From positions 1 to 55,396 of the forward strand of contig JAFQUA010000062.1 of the NCBI GenBank assembly GCA_017408725.1: 55,396 bases of DNA. Direction: 5' to 3'. Shown here piece after piece: positions 27,197-35,682 of this stretch. The translations under genes and the position numbers were made by a program. Position 1 is the first letter of the stretch; each line of letters opens with the position of its first letter. A model generated the notes under the pieces. The model searched no databases. It was not told the origin of the DNA and saw nothing but the letters and a program-made list of their open reading frames with translations. This DNA is from Oscillospiraceae bacterium (GTDB lineage Bacteria > Bacillota_A > Clostridia > Oscillospirales > Oscillospiraceae).

Positions 27197-28158
27197 AGGA
27201 ATTTACCATAGGCAGCAACGATGCAGGCCAGCGTCTGGATCGTTTTCTTGCCAAGGCAGTTCCGCTGCTTCCTGCATCGCTGGCGCAGAAGTATATTCGG
27301 CTGAAGCGGATCAAATGCAACGGAAAACGCATTGACCGGGATACCAGACTCAATGACGGAGATGTGCTGCAGCTATATATCAACGATGAGTTCTTCGATA
27401 AGCCCAGAGAGGATAATGCTTATCTTACGGTGGCTGTGCCCAAGCTGAACATTGTGTATGAGGATGATCAGATCCTGCTTGTGGATAAGCGGCCCGGCAT
27501 TGCGGTGCACCCCCATGACGGTGCGGAGTACGGAAGGACACTGATCGACCATATTCAGTCCTATTTGTATCAAAAGCGGGAATGGCGGCCGAGGGAAGAA
27601 AATGCCTTCACACCGGCGCTGTGCAACCGGATCGACCGGAATACCGGCGGCATCGTGATTGCGGCAAAAACTGCGGAAGCATTGCGGGTCATGAACCAAA
27701 AGATCAAAGATCGGGAACTGGATAAGCGCTATCTTGCCATTGTGGAAGGAACTCCCAAGCCCCCGGTAGGAAGCTTGAAGGGGTATCTTTTTAAGGATGC
27801 AAAGAAAAACCGGGTGTTTGTAACAGATTCATCCCAAGCCGGAGCAAAATCCTGCCAGACAAACTATAAAGTTCTGGCATCCCAAAACGGTCTGTCACTG
27901 GTGGAATGCGAACTGATTACCGGCAGGACCCACCAAATCCGCGCCCAATTTTCCCATGCGGGGCATCCGCTGCTGGGAGATGGAAAGTACGGAAAGCTGG
28001 ATAAACGGTTTGACCGGTATTATCAGGCACTGTATTCTTATAAGTTGACATTTTCGTTTACAACCAATGCCGGTGCGCTGGAACACTTGAACGGCAGAAG
28101 CTTCCGGGTGAAGGATGTAGACTTTATACAGGCATATTTTCCGGATATGAAGATTTAA
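27193..28158 (+). CDS. RluA-family 23S rRNA/tRNA pseudouridine synthase
   Basis: 321 residues. S4 RNA-binding domain (about 14-70, QRLDRFLAKAVPLLP...KRIKCNGKRI), then the RluA catalytic domain. The catalytic Asp148 sits in NRIDRNTGGIVIAAK, a variant of the usual HRLDxxTSG. GRTHQIRAQFSHAGHPLLGD is also present. Which uridine is modified cannot be told by eye (RluC/RluD-like). Coupled to hprK by a 4-base overlap. Confidence 0.9.
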   Translation: MKEFTIGSNDAGQRLDRFLAKAVPLLPASLAQKYIRLKRIKCNGKRIDRDTRLNDGDVLQLYINDEFFDKPREDNAYLTVAVPKLNIVYEDDQILLVDKRPGIAVHPHDGAEYGRTLIDHIQSYLYQKREWRPREENAFTPALCNRIDRNTGGIVIAAKTAEALRVMNQKIKDRELDKRYLAIVEGTPKPPVGSLKGYLFKDAKKNRVFVTDSSQAGAKSCQTNYKVLASQNGLSLVECELITGRTHQIRAQFSHAGHPLLGDGKYGKLDKRFDRYYQALYSYKLTFSFTTNAGALEHLNGRSFRVKDVDFIQAYFPDMKI

Positions 28159-28160
28159 AA

Positions 28161-28193
28161 ACAGAGGCAGACCGCGGGTCTGCCTCTGTTTTT
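28161..28193. terminator. Bidirectional terminator
   Basis: ACAGAGGCAGACC (28161-28173), loop GCG, GGTCTGCCTCTGT (28177-28189), TTTTT, with AAAAA on the other side. Serves the convergent units ending at 28158 and 28224. Confidence 0.93.
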
Positions 28194-28223
28194 GCAGATA
28201 TGTAAGAATGATTTGACATGGAA

Positions 28224-28559
28224 TCAAAGTGCTACTAGATGGACGTAGATCAATGGGAGGGAAAGCAGCAGCCATAGTCCGTTCCATATAATAGCCGCGA
28301 TGATGCGCTTTTTCCTTCCCAGTTTTCTAAGCGCCAGAATAGCGCACAGCAAGCCGGCTCCGCCGCAAATGGGAAGTGCTACCGCCTGAGAGGTGATCAT
28401 GATAACGGCAATGGAAAACATGGTCAGAATATCACCCATGGATTTTGCGTACAGCATAAAAGAGGAATGGACGATTGCAATAACCACAGGAATGCAGGGT
28501 AATACCAAAGCAATGATCGGCAGGGGAGACTTCTTCTTCAAATATCGGTTGATGTTCAT
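28224..28559 (-). CDS. Small membrane protein, unknown function
   Basis: 111 residues, basic N-terminus (NINRYLKKKS) and about three hydrophobic segments (PIIALVLPCIPVVIAIV; ILTMFSIAVIMITSQAVAL; IIAAIIWNGLWLLLSLPLIYV). I do not recognise the family; the layout resembles DUF4190-like small membrane proteins. Its start overlaps the mnmA stop (ATGA), so it is the second gene of that minus-strand operon. Confidence 0.75.
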   Translation of the reverse strand: MNINRYLKKKSPLPIIALVLPCIPVVIAIVHSSFMLYAKSMGDILTMFSIAVIMITSQAVALPICGGAGLLCAILALRKLGRKKRIIAAIIWNGLWLLLSLPLIYVHLVAL

Positions 28560-29641
28560 ATAATTCCTCCTGATAATTGAACTGTATGAATGATTGTGCC
28601 GCCACCTACAACGCTGTCGCCGTCGTAAAGGACGATGGCTTGTCCCGGGGTAATGGCTCTTTGGGGTTCGTCAAATTCCACACGGGCGGTGCCGTTTTCC
28701 AAGGGATAGACCCATGCGGGCTGTTCGACCATCCGGGAACGGGCTTTGGCCAAAACGCGGATGGGTTCTGCTGGCTCACAAATGGAGATCCAGTTCCAGT
28801 CGTCGGCAATCAGCGAGCGGCTGAACAGTGCTTCGTTGGGGCCGACAGTAACGGTGTTGGCAGCCATATCCTTTGCGCAAACGTAGACCGGTTCGCCCAG
28901 CACAATACCCAGGCCCTTTCGCTGACCGAAAGTGTAGCCAACGGCACCGTTGTGCTGTCCTATGGTATGGCCTTGCAGATCAAGAAAGTCACCCTTGGGG
29001 TATTGCTTGCCGGTATAGTGTTCCAGAAAATGCAGGTAATCCCCGTCGGGAACGAAGCAGATATCCTGGGAATCCCGTTTGCGGGCATTGATAAAGTTTT
29101 GCTCCTGTGCGATTTGCCGTACGTCTGCCTTTGTTAATTCTCCAAGAGGGAACAGGGTGTGTTTTAATTGCTCCTGAGTTAAGCTGTAAAGGAAGTAGGT
29201 CTGATCCTTTGGCGCATCGACGGCTTTTTTTAAAAGATATCTGCCAGAATCGGGATCTTGGCAGATCCGTGCGTAGTGACCGGTAACGATAAAATCGCAG
29301 CCCAAAACCTGAGCCCGCTGCAACAGCTGTTCGAATTTTAAAAAGCGGTTACAGTCAATGCAGGGGTTTGGGGTGAGGCCGCATTCGTAGCATCGGACAA
29401 ATTTGCGAATGACCTTTTCTTCAAAAGCGTCGGTAAAGTTAAATACATAATAGGGCATTCCCAGCCGGTGTGCCACGCTTCGGGCGTCCTCTACATCATC
29501 CAGGGAGCAGCAGGTGCTTTCGGCATCCTTTTTATCATAAAGCCGCATGGTGGCGCCGGTACATTCCAGCCCTTTTTGCAGCGTCAGAAAAGCTGCAACG
29601 GAGCTGTCTACACCGCCGCTCATGGCGATCAGCGCTTTCAT
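28556..29641 (-). CDS. mnmA: tRNA-specific 2-thiouridylase
   Basis: 361 residues; thiolates U34 of tRNA Lys, Glu and Gln. PP-loop AMSGGVDSS at the N-terminus, first catalytic Cys in NPCIDCNRFLKF, GHYARI, second Cys in SQDICFVPDGDY, then the C-terminal beta domains. The ATG at 29641 follows GAAAGGGGG; an in-frame extension to 29698 would cross the promoter. The sulfur donor would be a cysteine desulfurase such as that at 6155-7255, not linked here. Confidence 0.96.
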   Translation of the reverse strand: MKALIAMSGGVDSSVAAFLTLQKGLECTGATMRLYDKKDAESTCCSLDDVEDARSVAHRLGMPYYVFNFTDAFEEKVIRKFVRCYECGLTPNPCIDCNRFLKFEQLLQRAQVLGCDFIVTGHYARICQDPDSGRYLLKKAVDAPKDQTYFLYSLTQEQLKHTLFPLGELTKADVRQIAQEQNFINARKRDSQDICFVPDGDYLHFLEHYTGKQYPKGDFLDLQGHTIGQHNGAVGYTFGQRKGLGIVLGEPVYVCAKDMAANTVTVGPNEALFSRSLIADDWNWISICEPAEPIRVLAKARSRMVEQPAWVYPLENGTARVEFDEPQRAITPGQAIVLYDGDSVVGGGTIIHTVQLSGGII

Positions 29642-29669
29642 GAAATACCCCCTTTCGTTTGCTTTCCTT

Positions 29670-29698
29670 AGTCTACCACAATCTAAGCGGGAAAGCAA
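29670..29698 (-). promoter_or_regulatory. mnmA promoter
   Basis: Minus strand TTGCTT (29698-29693), 17 bases, TAGACT (29675-29670). Confidence 0.7.
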
Positions 29699-29844
29699 AT
29701 CATTTTCTGCGCTTTTTTACAAAAGTGTTATGTTTAGCGGATAAATATAATTCAAAAGAGAGGGAAATCATGGAAAAAATCAGGAATTTGTAACATTTTG
29801 TTGGATTAAAAAGTAACAAGTTGTAATAATTCTTAAAAATACTC

Positions 29845-29873
29845 TTGTAAAGTGTACCAATATCTGTTATAAT
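29845..29873 (+). promoter_or_regulatory. Promoter for the lysozyme-dockerin/cohesin operon
   Basis: TTGTAA (29845-29850), 17 bases, TATAAT (29868-29873). The upstream 100 bases are AT-rich and otherwise empty. Confidence 0.8.
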
Positions 29874-29928
29874 GGCGTTACTTTGACGGAATATGTTTTG
29901 TGCTTATGACTCTGGAAGGAGCAGCTAC

Positions 29929-32391
29929 ATGAGAAAACGACTGATATGCCTTTTGCTTGTCGCAGTGATGCTGCTGGGTATTGTCCCTGTGCTTTCTCTG
30001 CCGGTTAAGGCTGAGTCTGATTTAACGACCTCTGATGCGCTGATCGATGTGCTGATCGCGTTTGAGGGCTTTACCGGTGTATGTGTTGTGGATACCAGCC
30101 AAAGATCCGTCGGATACGGCACCCGGTGTGACGTGTGCGATCCCAATATGCCGGGGTACCTGGACCCGAACAGAAAATGTGCTGCTTATAACGAAACAAC
30201 ACCGATAACCCGCGAACATGCGATGGCACTGAAGCGCAAATATCTGGATTACTTTGAGAACAAGGTAAACAGTTTTGCAGATCGGTATGGTCTGACTTTT
30301 ACCCAGCAGCAATTTGACGCTTTGATTTCCTTTACATACAACTGCGGTGAGGGTTGGATGCTGGAGAGCTATGACCCTGAGGGTAATTTCCGCAGAGCCA
30401 TTACCAGCGGCGATACGGGAGATTTTTTGGTCTATGCCTTCGGTCTGTGGTCAAAATCCGGAAATACGGTATCTTTGGGACATATCCGCCGCCGAATGAT
30501 AGAAGCGCAGATTTACCTCGACGGTGTTTATGACAGCAGCGGCTGGCCCGCCAATCTGCGCTATGTGTATCTGGATGGCAACGGCGGACAGACCCGCTAT
30601 TATTATCAAACCTTTAAAGCAACGGAAGTGTGTCCGTTCCGCACGGAATTTACTGCAGTGCCCAAGGATGCTGCGGGCGCCGATCTGACCTTTGCTGGAT
30701 GGTTTACAAAGCCTGAGGGCGGTGTGGAGGTAAAGGATCTGACTGGTGCGATTACCAATGGAATGATCCTCTATGCCCACTGGAAGAATGCAGCCGGTGA
30801 GATTGTGACCGTCGGCGCGGATCATTCCACTTCGGCCGATGTGCAGGTCATTGTTCCAAACTGGTATCCCAATACCCTGTACGAAGGCCCCGGTACCTAT
30901 TACAGTGAGGTTCGTAAAACCTATATCAATGAGCAGCTGCACATAACAAAAACAGTAATTGGAAAAGATGGTAACAACTGGGGTTACTGTACCGATGGTT
31001 GGATTCCGCTGAGCCACACCAACTATGACAGCGTGATTAATAGTGCCAGCCCCAACGGTGTTTGGTATCAGATTACAGCAACAGACCTGAATGTACGAAC
31101 AGGCCCCGGTTCCAATTATGCCCTAACCGGCGGAAAAAAGAATCCCGGAGATCAGATTCTGGTTGTGGAAACGCAGGAAAACACAGATGCAAATCAGACA
31201 TGGGCGAAAATGACAGATGGATACTGGGTGTGTATTCGCAATGGCGAAACCAGTTGGGCGTTTGTTATGGATCCCCAGCCGCCGATACCGGAGCCGGAAA
31301 CAGTGACCGGCACGACCATTACATCCATTGCGATTTCCTCATTGCCTGTAAATCGGGAATACGAATACAAAGGCCGGGATGTACTGCCGAATCTGACCGG
31401 CGGCGAGCTGTTGCTGCGCTACAGCAACGGCGTGACCAGAGTGGTAGCCATCACCCGTAGCATGGTCAGCGGCTTTGACAATACTGCATTGGGAACCAAT
31501 ACCATTACAGTAACCTGCGGCGGTCAGACCACCAGCTTTACTGTGGAAATCGTTCCAACAGAAATCGTCGGCATAGCAATGCAGAGTCTTCCTTCGAAGA
31601 CAGAGTATGCCCAGGGAAGCGAAATGCTGGATGTATCCGGTGCAACTTTGCTTGTTAGCTATAACATGGGTGCCTCCAAAACCATTCCTATTACTGCGGA
31701 AATGGTTTCCGGTTTTGACAATACCACACTGGGAGCAAAAACACTGACAGTGACCTATAATGGCTACACGACCACCTTTGAAATCAATGTGGTCAAGCCT
31801 ACGGTAACATTCCTGAATTATGACGGTTCCGTAATCAGTCAAATCCAGTATGCAATTGGCGAAGCAGTAACCCCGCCTGCTGATCCGGTGAGACCGGCAG
31901 ATGATGCGGGCGCATATGTGTTTGCCGGATGGGACAAGGAAATCGTTGCCTGTGCCGGTGCTGCGACCTATACTGCAACCTATACACTCAAGCCTACGGT
32001 GACATTCCTGAACTTCGATGGATCAATCATCAGTCAGGTGCAATACTTTATTGGCGAGACGGTAACGGTACCTTCTGACCCTGTAAGGCCCCCGGATGCT
32101 ATGGGTGAATATGTATTTGCAGGATGGGATAAGACGGTTGTTGCCTGTGCCGGTACCACATTCTATACGGCTACTTATGAACTGCGCTATACCATCGGCG
32201 ATCTGGATCGCAATGATAAGGTGGACGAAAACGACGCGATTTATCTTCTTCGGCATGTTTTGTTCCCGGACAAATACACAATCCACGCCTGGGCGGATTT
32301 CGACGCAGACGGTCAAATAAGTGAAGCGGATGCCATTTATTTACTGCGGCATGTGCTGTTCCCGGAAAAGTATCCGCTGAAAACAGTATAA
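29929..32391 (+). CDS. Secreted GH24-like lysozyme with SH3, Ig-like and dockerin modules
   Basis: 820 residues, ATG 29929 behind GGAAGGAG. Signal peptide 1-28 (RKRLICLLLVAVMLLGIV..ALS-type). GH24 lysozyme domain about 33-200: Glu46 in AFEGF with Asp55 eight residues on, the T4-lysozyme E-x8-D spacing, and Ser where T4 has Thr; also ITREHAMALKRKYLDYFE and QQFDALISFTYNCG. Then an InlB-like repeat (FAGWF..LYAHW), two SH3-like modules (the second with DLNVRTGPGSNY), two Ig-like repeats ending in MVSGFDNT.LG, and two near-identical 65-residue modules (PTVTFLN.DGS...FAGWDK). The C-terminal type I dockerin is DLDRNDKVDENDAIYLLRHV / DFDADGQISEADAIYLLRHV. Probably a peptidoglycan hydrolase held at the surface through the next gene's cohesin. 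Confidence 0.85.
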   Translation: MRKRLICLLLVAVMLLGIVPVLSLPVKAESDLTTSDALIDVLIAFEGFTGVCVVDTSQRSVGYGTRCDVCDPNMPGYLDPNRKCAAYNETTPITREHAMALKRKYLDYFENKVNSFADRYGLTFTQQQFDALISFTYNCGEGWMLESYDPEGNFRRAITSGDTGDFLVYAFGLWSKSGNTVSLGHIRRRMIEAQIYLDGVYDSSGWPANLRYVYLDGNGGQTRYYYQTFKATEVCPFRTEFTAVPKDAAGADLTFAGWFTKPEGGVEVKDLTGAITNGMILYAHWKNAAGEIVTVGADHSTSADVQVIVPNWYPNTLYEGPGTYYSEVRKTYINEQLHITKTVIGKDGNNWGYCTDGWIPLSHTNYDSVINSASPNGVWYQITATDLNVRTGPGSNYALTGGKKNPGDQILVVETQENTDANQTWAKMTDGYWVCIRNGETSWAFVMDPQPPIPEPETVTGTTITSIAISSLPVNREYEYKGRDVLPNLTGGELLLRYSNGVTRVVAITRSMVSGFDNTALGTNTITVTCGGQTTSFTVEIVPTEIVGIAMQSLPSKTEYAQGSEMLDVSGATLLVSYNMGASKTIPITAEMVSGFDNTTLGAKTLTVTYNGYTTTFEINVVKPTVTFLNYDGSVISQIQYAIGEAVTPPADPVRPADDAGAYVFAGWDKEIVACAGAATYTATYTLKPTVTFLNFDGSIISQVQYFIGETVTVPSDPVRPPDAMGEYVFAGWDKTVVACAGTTFYTATYELRYTIGDLDRNDKVDENDAIYLLRHVLFPDKYTIHAWADFDADGQISEADAIYLLRHVLFPEKYPLKTV

Positions 32392-32410
32392 ATAAAAGTG
32401 GGAGATAGAG

Positions 32411-33661
32411 ATGAAAAAACTCCTTTTAACAATTTTGTGCATTGTGCTTTTGGTGAGCTTGGCTGTTCCTGTGTTTGCTGCAGGTACAGTGTCTGTTACC
32501 CCTTCGTCAACGACGGTCCACCGGGGTGAAACCTTTGCGGTTGTCGTCACCGCATCCGGTTGGGGCAACTGTTCCACCGGCAGCATTGAAGTGAGCTACG
32601 GCAGTGCTTTTGAACTGGTTTCCGGCGAATGGTTGGTTCCTACACCTGATATTGGCTATTTTGATGTGGCAGGCCGGGAGGGTGGCTTTGCATATTCCAG
32701 CGCAAAGGCCCTTTCCGGAAATATTGCCAAGCTGGTATTTAAAGTCAAGAACGGTGCGGCATTTGCAACAGATAAGATTACTGTCAGTTTGAAACTGGGT
32801 GGATCCCAGATCAGCAAGGCAGTTGACATTGTTGTTTCCTGCAGCCATCAATTCTCCAATTGGGCCTACTACAGCGCCACGACCCATATCCGCAAATGCG
32901 GCATCTGCGGCAAGGAAGAAGTGGTGGAGCACAGCTATGATAACGATTGTGATACCACCTGCAACGGCTGCGGTACAGAACGCACCATAACCCATAAGTT
33001 CAGCGAGGATTGGATAGGGGATGAAAGCGGCCACTGGCACGCTTGTACAGTTTGTGGTGAGAAGGACGCTGTAGTAGCTCATGTGCCTGGTGAAGAGGCA
33101 GGAGAGTACACGGATCAGATCTGTACAGAATGTAAATATGTGCTGGTTCCGGCATTGGGACACACCCACCGCTACGATGAAAGCTTCTCCCACGACGAGG
33201 AAGGGCACTGGCAGATCTGCACCGGTTGTAAGGAAGCAACGGAAGCGGAAGCCCACGGATTTGATGGCGATTGCGATGAAACCTGTGACAAATGCGGCTA
33301 CCAGCGGCAGATCACCCACGCGTTAGGCGATTGGGAATACATCGATGACGATCACTGGAAAACCTGCTCCAGCTGCAGCCAGAAGCTTGAGCAAGCACAG
33401 CATAACTGGGATGCCGGTTATGTAAAGAAGCAGGCAACCACGCAAAATACCGGTTTGATCATCTACCACTGTACCCAGTGCATGGCAGAGCGTCAAGAAG
33501 TGACACCTAAGGCTCTGCCTACCGATCCGGCCGGCGGTTGGGCTTGGTGGCTGTGGCTGTCCATCGGTGCCAGTGGCGGTGCAATTTTGGTCGCCCTCAT
33601 TTTTACAATGGTCATCGTTTTAAATGTAAAGAAAAAGAGCAAGGGCCGTTTCAGCGGTTAA
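32411..33661 (+). CDS. Membrane-anchored protein with cohesin-like domain and Cys-rich repeats
   Basis: 416 residues. Signal peptide 1-24 (LLLTILCIVLLVSLAVPVFA). Residues about 25-140 look like a cohesin: SSTTVHRGETFAVVV, the IEVSYGSAFELVSGEW strand pair and GNIAKLVFKVKNGAAFATDKITVSL. Next come several short Cys-rich repeats (CGICGKE, CNGCGTE, CTVCGEK, CTGCKEA, CDKCGYQ, CSSCSQK) separated by H-rich spacers, a pattern seen in gut Firmicutes surface proteins. One membrane span (about 378-405) and a basic tail KKKSKGRFSG anchor it. It follows the dockerin gene by 19 bases, so the pair may dock to each other. The cohesin call is by pattern, not alignment. Confidence 0.75.
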   Translation: MKKLLLTILCIVLLVSLAVPVFAAGTVSVTPSSTTVHRGETFAVVVTASGWGNCSTGSIEVSYGSAFELVSGEWLVPTPDIGYFDVAGREGGFAYSSAKALSGNIAKLVFKVKNGAAFATDKITVSLKLGGSQISKAVDIVVSCSHQFSNWAYYSATTHIRKCGICGKEEVVEHSYDNDCDTTCNGCGTERTITHKFSEDWIGDESGHWHACTVCGEKDAVVAHVPGEEAGEYTDQICTECKYVLVPALGHTHRYDESFSHDEEGHWQICTGCKEATEAEAHGFDGDCDETCDKCGYQRQITHALGDWEYIDDDHWKTCSSCSQKLEQAQHNWDAGYVKKQATTQNTGLIIYHCTQCMAERQEVTPKALPTDPAGGWAWWLWLSIGASGGAILVALIFTMVIVLNVKKKSKGRFSG

Positions 33662-33668
33662 TAAGAAA

Positions 33669-33696
33669 GGGGCTTCCTTAGGGAAGCCTCGTTTTT
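33669..33696 (+). terminator. Terminator after the cohesin-like gene
   Basis: GGGGCTTCC (33669-33677), loop TTAG, GGAAGCCTC (33682-33690), then GTTTTT. Confidence 0.85.
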
Positions 33697-33825
33697 ACTA
33701 TATTGTTCGCTTAGAAATTTTTACTGTTTCTTTACTTATGCGTCTGGTGCAAACCCTTTTAAGGGGGTGCATTTACGGGAAAAGGATGCTATAATATTAC
33801 CATGCGAAGTTTTGGAGGTGGGATT

Positions 33826-34887
33826 ATGGCAAGCAAGAAGCAAACAATCGCAGACAGCCTGTTTACAATGGTCACCCTGCTTGTTGTATTTTTAGTGAAT
33901 TTGTTTCTTGTCATGCAGTTCGATACGAAAACTATGACTCCAATGATCTTTGTGTTGGGTGTGTTTCTGGTATCCTGGAGAACACAAGGCTATGGCTTCG
34001 GTATTGCCTCCAGCCTGATCAGCGTGCTGGCGGTGAACTGGGCTTTTACTTATCCGTATTGGGAATTTGATTTGATCTCTCCGGAGTGTATTTCCTCCGC
34101 GGTGGTCATGCTGATCGTTTCTACCATGACCGGCGCACTGACGACCCGGCTGAAACAGCAGGAAAAGTTGAAAGCAGAAGCAGAAAAAGAACGGATGCGG
34201 GGCAATCTGCTCCGAGCCGTGTCCCATGACCTGCGGACACCGTTGACCTCCATCTACGGATCCTGTTCTGCGATCATTGAGAATTTCGACGGCATCCCCC
34301 GGGAAAAGCAGCTAAAACTTCTAAAGGATATGCAAGCAGATTCCCAATGGCTGAACCGCATGGTGGAAAATCTTCTGTCAGTTACCCGTGTGGATGCGGA
34401 TAAGGTTCGATTGTCCAAGCAGAGTGTAGTGCTGGAAGAACTGATTGACGCACTGTTGGTTAAGTTCCATAAGCATTATCCGGATCAAGATGTGCAGGTA
34501 GCCATACCGGAGGATTTTGTCAGCATTCCCATGGATCCGGTGCTGATCGAGCAGGTGCTGATGAATCTGCTGGAAAATGCTGTTTTCCACGCCCACGGCA
34601 TGCGTAACCTGTGGCTCCGGGTTGAGATCAAAAACAGGGATGCTGTATTTTCCGTAGAGGATGATGGCTGCGGTATTTCTGATGAGAGAATGGCACATCT
34701 GTTTACAGGGCTTCTGGACAGTGAAGCGCCGGCAGATTCTACCCGAAACAATATGGGTATCGGTTTGAGCGTGTGCAGAACCATCATCAAGGCTCATGGC
34801 AGTGAACTGAAAGCCGGAAACCGTCCTGAAGGCGGTGCGGTATTCCGTTTTGCCCTGGAAATGGAGGAAACTGACGATGTCGAATAA
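33826..34887 (+). CDS. KdpD-like sensor histidine kinase (short form)
   Basis: 353 residues, ATG 33826 behind GGAGGTGGG. Membrane region of DUF4118 type (LLVVFLVNLFLVMQF; MIFVLGVFLVSWRTQGYGFGIASSLISVLAVNWAF; SAVVMLIVSTMTGALT), then HisKA with phospho-acceptor His134 in AVSHDLRTPLTSIYGS, N-box EQVLMNLLENAVFHA, G1 VEDDGCGIS and G2 NMGIGLSVCRTII. It lacks the large N-terminal cytosolic sensor and USP-like domains of full KdpD. A TATAAT at 33790-33795 lies upstream but I see no good -35. Coupled to the response regulator by an 11-base overlap. Confidence 0.9.
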   Translation: MASKKQTIADSLFTMVTLLVVFLVNLFLVMQFDTKTMTPMIFVLGVFLVSWRTQGYGFGIASSLISVLAVNWAFTYPYWEFDLISPECISSAVVMLIVSTMTGALTTRLKQQEKLKAEAEKERMRGNLLRAVSHDLRTPLTSIYGSCSAIIENFDGIPREKQLKLLKDMQADSQWLNRMVENLLSVTRVDADKVRLSKQSVVLEELIDALLVKFHKHYPDQDVQVAIPEDFVSIPMDPVLIEQVLMNLLENAVFHAHGMRNLWLRVEIKNRDAVFSVEDDGCGISDERMAHLFTGLLDSEAPADSTRNNMGIGLSVCRTIIKAHGSELKAGNRPEGGAVFRFALEMEETDDVE

Positions 34888-35584
34888 CAAATACAAGATT
34901 CTGGTTGTGGAGGATGACCGCAATATCTTAAGCTTGATCCAGACCGTTCTGGATACCAACGGGTATCAGGTGCTCACTGCCCAGCGGTGTCAGCAGGGCA
35001 TTTTGATGCTTTCTTCCCATGTGCCGGATCTGGTGGTGCTTGATCTGGGACTTCCGGATATGGACGGTGAGGAATTTATCCGTATTACCCGACGCAGCAG
35101 CATGATCCCCATTATTGTTCTGTCTGCCAGAACAGATGAAAAGGACAAGGTATCCGCGCTGGATCTTGGCGCTAATGATTACATCACGAAGCCCTTTGGA
35201 ACGGCAGAGCTATTGGCCCGTGTTCGGGCATCGTTGCGGATCAACCGCATGAACTTGCAGGCACCGATCCCCAACAGCGTATTTACATTGGATGATCTTG
35301 AGATTAACTATGACCGCAGACAGGTCACAGTAAATGGTGAGATCGTTCATGTTACCCAAATTGAATACAATATTCTTTCCCTGCTCAGCCAGCAGGTAGG
35401 GAAGGTCTTAACCTATTCCTCTATTATCAGTGCCATTTGGGGAAATATGGATGAAGGAAGCATCAAGAAGCTTCAGGTCAATATGGCAAACATCCGCAAA
35501 AAGCTGGGCTGCAAGCCCGGCGAGACCCGCTATATCATCAATGAACTGGGCGTTGGCTACCGGATGCTGGATCCTCAGGAATGA
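34877..35584 (+). CDS. OmpR/KdpE-like response regulator
   Basis: 235 residues. Receiver domain with acidic pocket VVEDDRN, phospho-acceptor Asp56 in VVLDLGLPDMDG, and Lys in YITKPFG. DNA-binding winged helix 130-235 (QVTVNGEIVHVTQIEYNILSLLSQ, IRKKLGCKPGETRYIINELGVGYRM). ATG 34877 lies within the kinase 3' end, with GGAGG 9 bases before it. Downstream genes are sodium-linked transporters and not kdpFABC, so the regulon is not obvious. Confidence 0.92.
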   Translation: MSNNKYKILVVEDDRNILSLIQTVLDTNGYQVLTAQRCQQGILMLSSHVPDLVVLDLGLPDMDGEEFIRITRRSSMIPIIVLSARTDEKDKVSALDLGANDYITKPFGTAELLARVRASLRINRMNLQAPIPNSVFTLDDLEINYDRRQVTVNGEIVHVTQIEYNILSLLSQQVGKVLTYSSIISAIWGNMDEGSIKKLQVNMANIRKKLGCKPGETRYIINELGVGYRMLDPQE

Positions 35585-35634
35585 TCTTCACCGTATCTTA
35601 ACCAAAGGAAAGCAATATTTACTCAAAATTTACC

Positions 35635-35670
35635 GCCTCACCCGTATAATGGGTGAGGCAATTCTTTTTT
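35635..35670 (+). terminator. Terminator after the response regulator, with TATAAT in its loop
   Basis: GCCTCACCC (35635-35643), seven-base loop GTATAAT (35644-35650), GGGTGAGGC (35651-35659), then AATTC and seven T. The loop contains a perfect -10 hexamer (35645-35650), but the 17-base-upstream hexamer is only CTCAAA, so promoter use is doubtful. Confidence 0.88.
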
Positions 35671-35682
35671 TGGAGGATGATT

